64,000 nt of DNA, from assembly GCF_000284295.1 (NCBI RefSeq), contig NC_017093.1:2356001-2420000 (forward strand), in the 5' to 3' direction. Below, piece by piece: positions 42,611-52,868 of the stretch. This stretch comes from Actinoplanes missouriensis 431. GTDB lineage: Bacteria > Actinomycetota > Actinomycetes > Mycobacteriales > Micromonosporaceae. The position numbers and the translations under genes were made by a program. The notes under the pieces are model-generated. The model was given only the letters and a program-made list of their open reading frames with translations, did no database searches and had not been told where the DNA came from. The first letter of the stretch is position 1; each line of letters begins with the position of its first letter.

Positions 42611-45600
42611 GAGGCGACTCGCAGGTGGGCGGCGTCGGCGCGGCGGGACTGCACGAGGACCACGGCGGTCACGGCGAGCAGGCACGCGGCCAGCAACGCG
42701 AGGAGGAGACCGGCTTGCGCCGGCCAGGGCCAGACCGCAACCACATCGGGTACGGGGGAAGCACCGCTCTCCGACCGGACCAGCAGCGGCGCCACGATCC
42801 ACGTGGCGAGCGCGCCGACGACCCCGCCGGCCGCCCACAGTGGCAGCAGCACCACCGCGTGCTGGCCGACGAGCGTCCGCCGGATCTCCCGCCGGGTCAT
42901 CCCGAGCCCGCGCAGCCGGGCGACCTCGAGAGCGCGGTTCTGCAGGTCGCACGTGACGTGCAGGATCACCCCGGCGAGCAGCAGCAACGCGGCGGCGGGG
43001 ACGAGCAGCCGAAGCACCGCCGGGAACCCGGCCGGCACCGGGCCGCCGGTGAGCCGCGCGGTCTCACCGGCCCGGGTGACGACCTCGCCGAGGTGCAGGC
43101 TGCTCAGGTCGGTGCGGACCGGGTCGCCGACCCACCAGGCGTCCACCGGTGACGCGAAGTCGCCGCGGACGGCGAGGGCACGGGACAGGGTGTCCAGGTC
43201 GGCGAGCATCGCCGCGCCACCGGGGGCGGACGGCACGGCGGGCACCACGTCGGCGATCGTCACGGGCACGGCGGAGAGGCCGATGGTGAGGTCGAGGCGG
43301 CCGCCCGGCCGTACCCCCAAATCGCCGGCGAAGCCGGCCGAGACCGCGACCGGCACCGGTCCGGGATCAGCGAACGCGGTGGCCACGAGCTTGCGGGCGG
43401 CTTCCGGCGGACCGCCGAGCAGGACGGTCCCGGTCAGGGTGAGCCCGGTGCCGGTGGAGGCGACGGCCGGGCCGGTGAGCTGCTCCGGTGAGGGCGCCGC
43501 GGAGGTGGCGGTCCAGGCGGCGGCCCGCTCGGTTCCGGGGATCGCCAGGGTCACGGCGATGTCGCTGGTGGTCGTCGCGTCCCAGGTGATCGAGTCGCCG
43601 GTGACCGGCAGGGCGACCGCGACCACGCGTACCCCCGGAGGTGGAACGCACGCGACCAGCCGGTGCGGCCTGCCGTCCAGCGGGGACTCGCCGCCGGCGC
43701 ACGTGGTCCGCAGGCCGGTCGCGTCCTCGAAGAGCAGTTCCGGCGTCACGGTGAGCCGGGCGCCGCCGGTCGCCGTGCCGGTCAGGGTGAGCGTGCCGGT
43801 GACCGGCAGGCCCGCGGCGGGCGCCGGTGCGGCGATCCGGGCGCCCACATCGGCCCAGGTCCGGCCGTCGTCCAGGCGTCCGCGCAGCAGCGCGCCGGCC
43901 CGGGCGGTGTCGACCGCGACCAGCCGGGGCGCGTCGCCGCTGCCACCCAGCCACTGACCGACGGCGACGCCCCGGTCGGTGGCCGGGCTGACGGTTCCGC
44001 CGGTGGCGCCGGCGACCGTGGCGCCCTCACCGGCGGCCGGTGGACGGCCGAGCGTCAGCGACAGGTCGGTGCCGACGGCGAGCGTGGCCTGATCCCGCTG
44101 CGAGCGTTCCCAGGTGGCGTCGAGCGCGACGCCGAAGGTGCCGGCCGCGCAGGCCAGGGTGACCAGCAGGCCCGCGGCGGTGGCCTGCGGCCGGCGCGCC
44201 GCCTCGAACGCGGCGAGGGGCAGCGGCAGGCTGTTCGCCCGGCGGGCCGCCCGGTCGGCGAGCGCCAGCGCGGGCGGGGCCAGGCGCAGCGCCAGGGCCG
44301 CGCCCGCGACCAGCAGCAACGTGGGCGCGAGGACCCGCACGGCGTCCGGACCGGCGGAGTCGCCGGCCGGCTGGGCGCGCAGCTGCCACCAGCCCGCCAC
44401 CCCGAGCGCGACGAGCAGCAGGTCAGCGCCGGACCGGGCCAGCAGGTCACGGCGGGTGCGTTCGGCGGTCGCCGGCGCGGGCCGCAGACCGGCGACCACC
44501 ATCATCACGGCGAGCACCACCGCGCCGAGGGCCACCGCGAGAACCTGAGCAGCGGTGCCCATCGGCGCGGACGCCAGGCCCGCGCCGGAGAGCGGCGGCA
44601 GGTGGGTCAGCGCCGCGTGCAGCAGCGACGACGCCGGGATCGCGATCGCGGCGGCGAGCAGCGCCAGCGCGGCGCCCTCGACCGCGGCGAGCCGGGCCAG
44701 CTGCCCCCGCCCGGCGCCGAACGACGACAGCAGGGCGCTCTCGCCGGAGCGCAGATCGGTGGTGAGCCGGCCGGCCAGGGCGAGGGCGACAGCGGTGAGC
44801 AGTCCGCCGAGCACCGCCACGGACAGCACCGCGGCGTTCGTGACCTGTTGCTGGTGGCGGGCCGCGGCCAGCACCGACGGCAGCCGGGAGGCGATCCGTT
44901 CGATCTGCACCCGATCGCCGAGGTCGCGGGCCAGCCGGCGATCCGCGCCGAGCACGGTCGAGGTGACCGCGTCGAGGTCGGCCAGGCGCGGAGCGGACAG
45001 GTCCGGGTACGCGGTGATCTCCAGCCGGTCCAGGGCGGAACCGCCGGTGAGCAGCTCGTCCCAGCCGACCAGGAACGGACCGAACGCCCGGGAGTCGCGC
45101 AGCGAGCTGGCGTCCCGGTAGGCGAGGTTGAAGCCGGCGCCACCGAGCGGGTCACGGTCCCAGCCCGATCCGGCGAGCGGTCGCACGATCCCGACCACCG
45201 TGACGGCGGTCGGCGGGGCGGGGGCACGGCCCAGTTCGGCACCGAGGCGTACCCGGGTCCCTGGTTGAAGGCCGAGCTGGCGCGCGGTGGTCTCCAGCAC
45301 CGCGGCCTCGCCCGGTGCGGCCGGCCAGCGCCCGGAGCTGAGCTCGGCGGTGGACGGCAGGTCCTCGACGGCGGAGAGGTATCCGGCGCCCTGCGGCAGG
45401 GATCGCAGGACGCTGGAGGCGCGGCCCGTGGTGCGGATCGGGAACGGCGCGAGCGACTCGGTGAGCAGCGCCCGCGTGTCCGCCGCGACCTCGGCCGCGT
45501 CCTCGTCGGCGATGGTCACGGTGTACGCGGTCACGGCGGCGTCCGCAGCAGAAGTCCCGGAAGCGGCCACCTCCAGCGCCCGGTCGGCGGTCCGGGTGAC

Positions 45601-45708
45601 GAGCAGCGCGCAGGTCCCGAGCAGGGTGGCGCCGAGCGTCACGACGGCGACCAGGGTGGCGAGGAGCTGCCACTGCGCCCGCGCACGCCGGGTCAGCAGG
45701 GTCAGCAC
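42607..45708 (-). CDS. ABC transporter permease, FtsX/MacB type (1033 aa)
   Basis: 1033 aa from GTG 45708, overlapping the ATPase stop by 7 nt. The N-terminus LATLVAVVTLGATLLGTCALLV is a membrane anchor. A long extracytoplasmic domain and two FtsX-type TM clusters follow (AAVLSVAVLGGLLTAVALALAG; LLVLVAAGAALALRLAPPALAL; C-terminal LLVPAAALLLLAGVILHVTCD with the motif VARLRGLGMTRREIRRTLVGQH). It is homologous in layout to the next gene, so the exporter is a heterodimer. The substrate is not predictable; antimicrobial peptides or macrolides are typical for such systems. Confidence 0.88.
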   Translation of the reverse strand: MLTLLTRRARAQWQLLATLVAVVTLGATLLGTCALLVTRTADRALEVAASGTSAADAAVTAYTVTIADEDAAEVAADTRALLTESLAPFPIRTTGRASSVLRSLPQGAGYLSAVEDLPSTAELSSGRWPAAPGEAAVLETTARQLGLQPGTRVRLGAELGRAPAPPTAVTVVGIVRPLAGSGWDRDPLGGAGFNLAYRDASSLRDSRAFGPFLVGWDELLTGGSALDRLEITAYPDLSAPRLADLDAVTSTVLGADRRLARDLGDRVQIERIASRLPSVLAAARHQQQVTNAAVLSVAVLGGLLTAVALALAGRLTTDLRSGESALLSSFGAGRGQLARLAAVEGAALALLAAAIAIPASSLLHAALTHLPPLSGAGLASAPMGTAAQVLAVALGAVVLAVMMVVAGLRPAPATAERTRRDLLARSGADLLLVALGVAGWWQLRAQPAGDSAGPDAVRVLAPTLLLVAGAALALRLAPPALALADRAARRANSLPLPLAAFEAARRPQATAAGLLVTLACAAGTFGVALDATWERSQRDQATLAVGTDLSLTLGRPPAAGEGATVAGATGGTVSPATDRGVAVGQWLGGSGDAPRLVAVDTARAGALLRGRLDDGRTWADVGARIAAPAPAAGLPVTGTLTLTGTATGGARLTVTPELLFEDATGLRTTCAGGESPLDGRPHRLVACVPPPGVRVVAVALPVTGDSITWDATTTSDIAVTLAIPGTERAAAWTATSAAPSPEQLTGPAVASTGTGLTLTGTVLLGGPPEAARKLVATAFADPGPVPVAVSAGFAGDLGVRPGGRLDLTIGLSAVPVTIADVVPAVPSAPGGAAMLADLDTLSRALAVRGDFASPVDAWWVGDPVRTDLSSLHLGEVVTRAGETARLTGGPVPAGFPAVLRLLVPAAALLLLAGVILHVTCDLQNRALEVARLRGLGMTRREIRRTLVGQHAVVLLPLWAAGGVVGALATWIVAPLLVRSESGASPVPDVVAVWPWPAQAGLLLALLAACLLAVTAVVLVQSRRADAAHLRVAS

Positions 45709-46370
45709 TCCACGATCCGCCCGTCGTTGATCCGGATCACCCGGTCGGCGAGCGCCATCATGACCGGATCGTGCGTGGAGACCAGCGCGGTGACGCCCTC
45801 GGACTCCACGACGCCGCGCAGCAGCGCCATCACCGACCGGCCGGTCTCCGCGTCGAGCTGGCCGGTCGGCTCGTCGGCGATGAGCAGCCGCGGCGAGCCG
45901 GCCAGCGCACGGGCGATCGCGACCCGCTGCTGCTGGCCGCCGGAGAGCTCGCCGGGCCGCTGCCCGGCGTGGTCACCGAGCCCGACCAGGTCGAGCAGCA
46001 GGGCCACGCGTTTCTCCCGCTCGGCGGCCGGGGTGCGGGCCAGCCGCAGCGGCGCGCCCACGTTCTCGGCGGCGGAGAGCACCGGGATCAGGCCGAACGT
46101 CTGGAACACGTAGGAGACCTTCTCCCGGCGCAGCAGCGACAGGCCGTCCTCGTCGAGCGCCGTCACCTCGGTGCCGTCCACGTGCACCTGGCCGGCGTCC
46201 GGGCGGTCCAGGCCGCCGATCACGTTGAGCAGGGTGGTCTTGCCGGAACCCGAGCGGCCGACGAGGGCGGCCATGGTGCCGGGCTCGACGTCGAACGAGA
46301 CGTCCTTGAGGGCGTGGACCGCAGTCGCTCCGGAGCCGAAGGTGCGGTCGATGTTCCGTACTCTAAGCAT
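45702..46370 (-). CDS. ABC transporter ATP-binding protein (MacB/LolD type)
   Basis: 222 aa. Complete NBD: Walker A GRSGSGKTT, YVFQTFGLIPVLSAAENV, signature LSGGQQQR, Walker B LLIADEPTGQLD and H-loop STHDPVM. The size and the FGLIP Q-loop are typical of MacB/LolD/FtsE energisers of FtsX-like permeases. It overlaps the neighbours by 7-8 nt on both sides. It is one of two ATPases in this operon, so an NBD heterodimer is possible. Confidence 0.93.
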   Translation of the reverse strand: MLRVRNIDRTFGSGATAVHALKDVSFDVEPGTMAALVGRSGSGKTTLLNVIGGLDRPDAGQVHVDGTEVTALDEDGLSLLRREKVSYVFQTFGLIPVLSAAENVGAPLRLARTPAAEREKRVALLLDLVGLGDHAGQRPGELSGGQQQRVAIARALAGSPRLLIADEPTGQLDAETGRSVMALLRGVVESEGVTALVSTHDPVMMALADRVIRINDGRIVEC

Positions 46371-47232
46371 CTTTTTCTGCCGGTGACATCGTGATGTGGT
46401 CGGCCTCGAGAGCGAGGCGGACGCGTTTGGTCAGGGCCAGGGCCTCGCGGTACTCACGGGGGATCTGCACGCGGCCGGCCCGGTCCATCACCGCGTACTC
46501 CTCGGCGATCACGTGCGTGTCGCCGTTCTCCGCGGTGGCGGTGCGCCGCAGCACCTCGGAGCTGGTCCGGCCGTCCCGGATCGCGACCGTCCGCTCCACC
46601 TGCCCGCTCACCGCCGGATCGTGGGTGACCACCACGACGGTGACGCCGAGCTCGCGGTTGACCTGCCGCAACGCCTCGAAGACCTGAGCCGAGGTGGTGG
46701 TGTCCAGTTCGCCGGTCGGCTCGTCGGCGAGCAGCACCCGCGGCCGGTTGGCGAGCGCCACCGCGATGGCCACCCGCTGCTGCTGCCCGCCGGACATCTG
46801 CGCCGGACGCCGGTCCGCGCAGTCGGTGATACCCAGCGTCTCCAGCAGTTCACCGGCGCGTTCGCGCCGGGCCCGCTTCGGCGTTCCGGCGGCGGCCATC
46901 GGAAGGTCGATCACCTGACGAGCCGACAGGTACGGGACCAGGTTGCTCGCCGTCTGCTGCCGGACGAACCCGACCGTCTGCCGTCGATAGCGCACCCGGT
47001 CGGCGCGGGACATCGCCAGCAGATCCCACTCGTCGACGTGCGCCCGGCCGGCGGTCGGCGCGTCGATGCCGGCGAGGATGGAGAGCAGCGTGGACTTGCC
47101 GGAGCCGGACGCGCCGACCACGGCGATCATCTCGCCGGCGTCGACCGACAGATCGAGACCTTGTAAGGCCTGCACCTCGATCGAGCCGGTCTGATAGATC
47201 CGGACCAGACTCTCGCAGAGGATCAAAGACAT
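46363..47232 (-). CDS. ABC transporter ATPase fused to an AbrB/SpoVT-like C-terminal domain
   Basis: 289 aa. Residues about 1-225 are a MacB-type NBD: Walker A GASGSGKST, GFVRQQTASNLVPYLSARQ, MSGGQQQR, Walker B LLADEPTGELD and VTHDPAVSG. After a linker (SEVLRRTATAENGDTHV) the C-terminal ~40 residues YAVMDRAGRVQIPREYREAL... have the look of an AbrB/SpoVT swapped-hairpin DNA-binding unit (V-D-x-x-G-R-V-x-I-P-x-E-x-R). Such a unit could let the ATPase touch DNA or dimerise. It is first in the four-gene exporter operon, next to a divergent sigma factor with an inverted repeat between. The start at ATG 47232 is downstream of the frame's first possible start. Confidence 0.85.
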   Translation of the reverse strand: MSLILCESLVRIYQTGSIEVQALQGLDLSVDAGEMIAVVGASGSGKSTLLSILAGIDAPTAGRAHVDEWDLLAMSRADRVRYRRQTVGFVRQQTASNLVPYLSARQVIDLPMAAAGTPKRARRERAGELLETLGITDCADRRPAQMSGGQQQRVAIAVALANRPRVLLADEPTGELDTTTSAQVFEALRQVNRELGVTVVVVTHDPAVSGQVERTVAIRDGRTSSEVLRRTATAENGDTHVIAEEYAVMDRAGRVQIPREYREALALTKRVRLALEADHITMSPAEKDA

Positions 47233-47282
47233 GGTTCCCCCGTACGGGATCTTGAGCCTGCCTTTCCTACTCCTCCGACTGT

Positions 47283-47298
47283 GACTTGTAAACATGTC
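47283..47298. promoter_or_regulatory. Inverted repeat in the divergent exporter/sigma-factor region
   Basis: GACTTGT-AA-ACATGTC, arms of 7 bp with one mismatch, lies centrally in the 104-bp divergent gap. It is a candidate operator for both transcription units, possibly for the AbrB-like domain of the ATPase. Confidence 0.45.
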
Positions 47299-47336
47299 CG
47301 GTCGCTCGCCGCGTCTTTCATGGTGAGGGGGAATTC

Positions 47337-47855
47337 ATGCGAAGCGGCTTCGAGGAATTCGTGACGGCACGTGGCGACGCGTTGCGCCGGTTCGCCTATC
47401 TGCTCTGCGGCGACCGGCATCACGGCGAGGATCTCGTGCAGGAGGTGCTGGTCAAGGCGTACCGGAGATGGTCCCGCATCGAGGCGGACCAGCCCGATCG
47501 CTATCTGCGCACCGCCCTGGTGCGGTCCCACGTGAGCTGGCTGCGGCAGATGTCCAACCGGGAGCGACCCGGCGCGGTCGCCGAGGAGAGACCGATCCCC
47601 GGCGATCTCGCCGCCGAGCAGGCGCTGCGCGACGACCTGTGGACGCGGCTCGGCCTGCTGAGCCGGACCCAGCGGGCGGTTCTGGTGCTGCGCTACTACG
47701 AGGACCTCGACGACAAGCAGATCGCCGAGGTGTTGCGCTGTTCGCCGGTCACGGTCCGGGTCCACGCCGGGCGTGGCCTGGCGAGGCTGCGAGCCGAGCT
47801 GACCGCCGAGAGAGCCGGTCCGGCCACCGAGAAGAAGGAGGGAGCACCGTCATGA
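47337..47855 (+). CDS. SigE-family (ECF-like) RNA polymerase sigma factor
   Basis: 172 aa, preceded by GAGGGGG. Sigma region 2: LRRFAYLLCGDRHHGEDLVQEVLVKAYRRW. Region 4: LSRTQRAVLVLRYYEDLDDKQIAEVLRCSPVTVRVHAGRGLARLR. It resembles the actinobacterial SigE-family ('SigE50') ECF group. It is translationally coupled (4-nt ATGA overlap) to a membrane protein that is probably its anti-sigma partner. The divergent ABC exporter may be a target. Confidence 0.92.
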   Translation: MRSGFEEFVTARGDALRRFAYLLCGDRHHGEDLVQEVLVKAYRRWSRIEADQPDRYLRTALVRSHVSWLRQMSNRERPGAVAEERPIPGDLAAEQALRDDLWTRLGLLSRTQRAVLVLRYYEDLDDKQIAEVLRCSPVTVRVHAGRGLARLRAELTAERAGPATEKKEGAPS

Positions 47856-48877
47856 GCCTGGAGGACGACCTGAGGGTCACGCTGCGCGACCACGCCGCGG
47901 AGACCGTGCCCCAGCCCGACCTGTGGCACAACGTGAGCGCCGGTGTGCGCCGGGACCGGCGTCGCCGGGTGGCGCTGGCCGGTGGGGCGGCGGCCGTGGC
48001 GCTCACCGCCGTCGCGTCCGTGCCGGTGATCCTGGCGAACCGTGCCGACCGCGCCATGCCCACCCCGCCGGCCACCGCGCCGACCGCGCCCACTGGTTCG
48101 CCGGCTGTCGACTGGGCCTGGCCGTCGTGGCCCGAGCCGGCCTTCCCGCGCAAGCCGGGCTGGCTGCCGCCCGGTGTCGGCGAGCCGTCCGTGACGGTGA
48201 TGGGCGCGAACGTGCTGCTGCACTACGAGCGGGGCTCGTCGATCCTGGAGGCGGAGATCGGCCCGATCGTGCCCTCGTGGGAGACCGAGGGCGAGGAGGA
48301 CCACGACGCCGACGTCGGCGGGCGGGAGGCGACCGTGCGGACCGCCTCGATCTACGACGGCTCGCAGGCGGGGGAGCAGTTCGTCGGGGTGCGCTGGCGG
48401 ACGGCCGACGGCGACTGGGCGCAGGTGCTCAGCTGGGGCGAGCGTGACGAGCAGGAGGTGCTGAAATTCGCCCGCCATCTCGGCGCGGGCAGCGTGCCGG
48501 CCGGTCCGGCACCGGTGACGCTCGCGGTGGTGCCGCCCGGGCTGACCCTGCAGCACCAGAGCGCCGTGCCGGATCAGGGTGGGGTGAGTCAGGGCGGGGC
48601 GAGCCTGTGCGTGGCGACACCGGAGACGGTGGCCGCGGAGCGGCAGCCCACCGGGCTCTGCGCCGACGTCGTCGAGGAGCCGTTCGAGCCGACCGAGGAG
48701 GCCGGTCCCGAGCTGCTGACGGTCGGCGGGCGGCCGGCGGCGTTCTATCCGGAGGGCGGCCGGCTCGAGATCGATCGGGGCGGTGGCAAGGTGCTGGCGA
48801 TCAGCTGGGATCCCGAGCAGCTGCCGCTGACCCGCGCCGAGGCGATCCGCTTCGCCGAGGGGGTGCAGATCGCCTGA
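47852..48877 (+). CDS. Membrane-anchored putative anti-sigma/sensor protein
   Basis: 341 aa. A short cytoplasmic N-terminus (MSLEDDLRVTLRDHAAETVPQPDLWHNV; the D/H/W-rich helix typical of small anti-sigma domains) precedes one TM (VALAGGAAAVALTAVASVPVI, about 40-62). A Pro/Thr tether and an extracytoplasmic domain (to 341) with several Trp residues and two cysteines (LCVATPE, LCADVVEE) follow. Coupling to the sigma factor suggests it sequesters that factor and senses an envelope signal. Function inferred from position. Confidence 0.8.
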   Translation: MSLEDDLRVTLRDHAAETVPQPDLWHNVSAGVRRDRRRRVALAGGAAAVALTAVASVPVILANRADRAMPTPPATAPTAPTGSPAVDWAWPSWPEPAFPRKPGWLPPGVGEPSVTVMGANVLLHYERGSSILEAEIGPIVPSWETEGEEDHDADVGGREATVRTASIYDGSQAGEQFVGVRWRTADGDWAQVLSWGERDEQEVLKFARHLGAGSVPAGPAPVTLAVVPPGLTLQHQSAVPDQGGVSQGGASLCVATPETVAAERQPTGLCADVVEEPFEPTEEAGPELLTVGGRPAAFYPEGGRLEIDRGGGKVLAISWDPEQLPLTRAEAIRFAEGVQIA

Positions 48878-49015
48878 GGCGAGCGGTGCACGTGGCCTGG
48901 GAGCCGGAGGCACGTGGGTCGGCCAGGGGGTCACCCTGGGGCGAGACCGGTGCCCGGCGAGCCAGTCTCTAGGACAGATGCCGCCGGGCATCGGGACAGT
49001 GAGAGGAACAGGGCG

Positions 49016-49627
49016 ATGGTGGACTACAAGCTCGAGATCGTGGTGCTGCCGGTGTCGGACGTCGACCGGGCCAAGGAGTTCTACGGCCGGCTCGGCTTCC
49101 GGGAGGATGTGGACTTCGCCGGTCCGGAGGGCTTCCGGGTCGTGCACTTCACCCCGCCCGGCTCGTCCGCCTCGATCATCATCGGGTCGGGGATCACCGA
49201 CGAGGCGCCCGGCTCGTCGAAAGGCGTGCACCTGGTCGTCGACGACATCGAGGCGGCCCGCAAGGACCTGATCGCCAAGGGCGTCGAGGTCAGCGAGATC
49301 TTCCACGACGCGGGTGGGGTGTTCCACCACGCCGGCGCCACGGCGCGGGTCGCCGGCCCGCACCCGGACCGGCAGTCCTACGGCTCGTTCCTGGCGTTGC
49401 GCGACCCGGACGGCAACGAGTTCGTCCTGCAGGAGGTCACCGTTCGCAGGGCGGGCCGGATCAATCACGTGGTCTACGGCTCGGTCGCCGAGGTCGAGCA
49501 GGCCCTGCGGGACGCCGCGGCCGCGCACGGTAAGCACGAGGCCGAGGATCTCGGTGGCAAGGTCGACGAGAACTGGCCGGCGTGGTACGCCGCCTACATG
49601 GCGAAGGCCGCCGGTCTCGGCGCCTGA
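49016..49627 (+). CDS. VOC/glyoxalase-family protein
   Basis: 203 aa. A bleomycin-resistance/glyoxalase fold: LEIVVLPVSDVDRAKEFYGR (motif strand), VHLVVDDIEAARKDLIAKG and LRDPDGNEFVLQEVT (metal-binding Glu of the second beta-alpha-beta unit). The C-terminal helix EVEQALRDAAAAHGKHEAE is an addition. ATG 49016 follows AGAGGAACAGGG. It may detoxify or isomerise a small electrophile; the substrate is unknown. The next gene follows after 40 bp. Confidence 0.9.
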   Translation: MVDYKLEIVVLPVSDVDRAKEFYGRLGFREDVDFAGPEGFRVVHFTPPGSSASIIIGSGITDEAPGSSKGVHLVVDDIEAARKDLIAKGVEVSEIFHDAGGVFHHAGATARVAGPHPDRQSYGSFLALRDPDGNEFVLQEVTVRRAGRINHVVYGSVAEVEQALRDAAAAHGKHEAEDLGGKVDENWPAWYAAYMAKAAGLGA

Positions 49628-49667
49628 TCGACCGCAGGAGCGCACCGGGATGTCGGCAGGAGGAACG

Positions 49668-51152
49668 ATGGGGGCCATGCGAACTTTCGATGTGGTGGTG
49701 ATCGGTGCGGGGCCGGGCGGCGAGGTCGCGGCCGGATACCTGGCCCAGGCCGGTCTCAACGTGGCGATCGTGGAGGCGGACAAGGTGGGCGGGGAGTGCT
49801 CGTTCTACGCCTGCATCCCGTCCAAGGCCCTGCTCCGGCCCGGTGAGCTCGCTGCACAGGCGAACCGTACGCCCGGCGTGGTGGGCGCGAGACTGGACGT
49901 CCCGGCGGTCCTCGCCTACCGCGACGAGCTGATCGGGCATCTCGACGACGCGGGCCAGGTGCCCTGGCTGGAGGAGCGCGGCATCGAGCTGGTCCGGGGC
50001 CACGGCCGCCTGATCGGCGAGCGCCGCGTCGCGGTCACCCCGCCAGCCGGCGCGGTCACCCCGCCAGCCGTCGCGGTCACCCAGTCGGCCGTCGCGGTCA
50101 CCCAGTCGGCCGTCGCGGTCACCCCGCCGGCCGGCGCCTCGCACGACGGCGCGGGGGAGGAGGTCCTGGAGGCTCGGCGGGCGGTGATCCTGGCCGGCGG
50201 CACGCGGGCCGCGCTGCCGGCGATCGACGGGCTCGCCGAGGCGAAACCGTGGACCAACCGGGAAGCGGTCACCGCGCAGGAGATCCCGGAGTCGCTGGTC
50301 ATCATCGGGGCGGGCGTGGTGGGCGTGGAGATGGCGCAGGCCTACACGTCACTCGGCTCCCGGGTGACGCTGATCGGGCGGGTGCTGCCGCGCGAGGAGG
50401 TTTTCGCCGGCGAGCAGGTCAGCGCGTCTCTGCGGGATCAGGGTGCGGACGTGCGGGCGGGGGTGCGGGCGGTAGCGGTCAGCCGTACCGGGAAGGAAGT
50501 GATCGTCACGCTCAGCGATGGCGCGACGGTGAGCGCGAGTGAGGTCCTGGTCGCGGCCGGCCGGACCCCGCAGAGCGCCGGCCTGGGGCTGGAGGAGCTC
50601 GGGATCGCCGCGCGGGGCGCGATCGGTGTGGACGAGCGGATGCGGGTGCCGGGGGCGGACTGGCTCTACGCGATCGGCGACCTGAACGGGCGGGCGCTCT
50701 TCACCCACATGGCGAAATATCAGGCGCGGATCGCCGCCTCCGACGTCCTCGGTGACGATCTGGCCGTCGACCATCTCGCCGACGGTCCCGGCGCACCGCG
50801 CGTGATCTTCACGGAACCGCAGGTGGCGGCGGTGGGGGTCCCCTCGACGGCGACCTCGCACCGGACGCGGGTGATCGACGTGCCGACGGACGGCAACGCG
50901 GGCGGGGCGTTCGCGGGTGGCATCGGCGGGACCGCCCGATTCGTGATCGACGTGGATCGGGACGTGCTGGCCGGGGTGACGATCACCGGGGCGGACGTGG
51001 CGGACTTCCTGCAGGCGGCCACCATCGCGATCGTCGGTGAGGTGCCGATCCGGCGGTTGCGGCACGCGGTTCCGGCGTTCCCGACCCGCAGTGAGATCTG
51101 GCTGAAGTTCTTCGACGCGCTGGCCGCCGAGGAAACGTCGGGACGGCGCTAA
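49668..51152 (+). CDS. Dihydrolipoamide dehydrogenase/mercuric reductase-like flavoprotein
   Basis: 494 aa from ATG 49668 with AGGAGG upstream. FAD site VVVIGAGPGGEVAAGYLAQ, redox-active disulfide GGECSFYACIPSK (CX4C), NAD(P)H loop VIIGAGVVGVEMAQAY and second FAD motif DWLYAIGDLNG are all intact. The C-terminal catalytic HPxxSE region is RHAVPAFPTRSE: the His before Pro is Val, like LpdA-type NAD(P)H:quinone reductases rather than true LPD. Residues 121-155 are five tandem heptads (VAVTPPA/VAVTQSA), an insertion not expected in the family. It probably reduces quinones or disulfides. Confidence 0.9.
   Translation: MGAMRTFDVVVIGAGPGGEVAAGYLAQAGLNVAIVEADKVGGECSFYACIPSKALLRPGELAAQANRTPGVVGARLDVPAVLAYRDELIGHLDDAGQVPWLEERGIELVRGHGRLIGERRVAVTPPAGAVTPPAVAVTQSAVAVTQSAVAVTPPAGASHDGAGEEVLEARRAVILAGGTRAALPAIDGLAEAKPWTNREAVTAQEIPESLVIIGAGVVGVEMAQAYTSLGSRVTLIGRVLPREEVFAGEQVSASLRDQGADVRAGVRAVAVSRTGKEVIVTLSDGATVSASEVLVAAGRTPQSAGLGLEELGIAARGAIGVDERMRVPGADWLYAIGDLNGRALFTHMAKYQARIAASDVLGDDLAVDHLADGPGAPRVIFTEPQVAAVGVPSTATSHRTRVIDVPTDGNAGGAFAGGIGGTARFVIDVDRDVLAGVTITGADVADFLQAATIAIVGEVPIRRLRHAVPAFPTRSEIWLKFFDALAAEETSGRR
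50028..50132 (+). repeat. Five 21-bp tandem repeats inside the flavoprotein gene
   Basis: Units GTCGCGGTCACCC(CG/AG).. encode VAVTPPA, GAVTPPA, VAVTQSA, VAVTQSA and VAVTPPA in frame. The two VAVTQSA units are identical at DNA level, indicating recent slippage. The insertion lies between FAD- and NAD-binding halves and keeps the frame. Confidence 0.85.
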
Positions 51153-51232
51153 GGTGGATGGCATGGAAGGTGACCTCGACATCTCCGGGTAGATGACCCG
51201 ACGCGGCCGCCGAGTGCGCGCGGCCCCCTTTG
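51150..51232 (+). promoter_or_regulatory. uORF and attenuator-like hairpin before the ABC-F gene
   Basis: AAGGTGG precedes ATG 51163, which opens a nine-codon frame MEGDLDISG ending at TAG 51190-51192. A second start at 51158 gives a 12-codon frame. A GC hairpin follows (GGCCGC 51205-51210, GCGGCC 51220-51225) with CCCTTTG behind it. This layout (leader peptide plus terminator before an ABC-F gene) is typical of ribosome-mediated attenuation induced by ribosome-targeting antibiotics. Confidence 0.6.
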
Positions 51233-51270
51233 TCGTACCCATCACCTGATCTCTTTCCGAGGGCCTTTCC

Positions 51271-52857
<1,587 letters not shown>

Positions 52858-52868
52858 CCTCCGACCAC

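Noticed and set aside
47696..49783. 695-codon minus-strand frame
   Set aside because: Antisense to the sigma-factor, membrane protein and VOC genes; typical high-GC antisense frame.
50028..50132. CRISPR-like array
   Set aside because: Adjacent in-frame 21-bp tandem units without spacers inside a coding sequence; no cas genes nearby.
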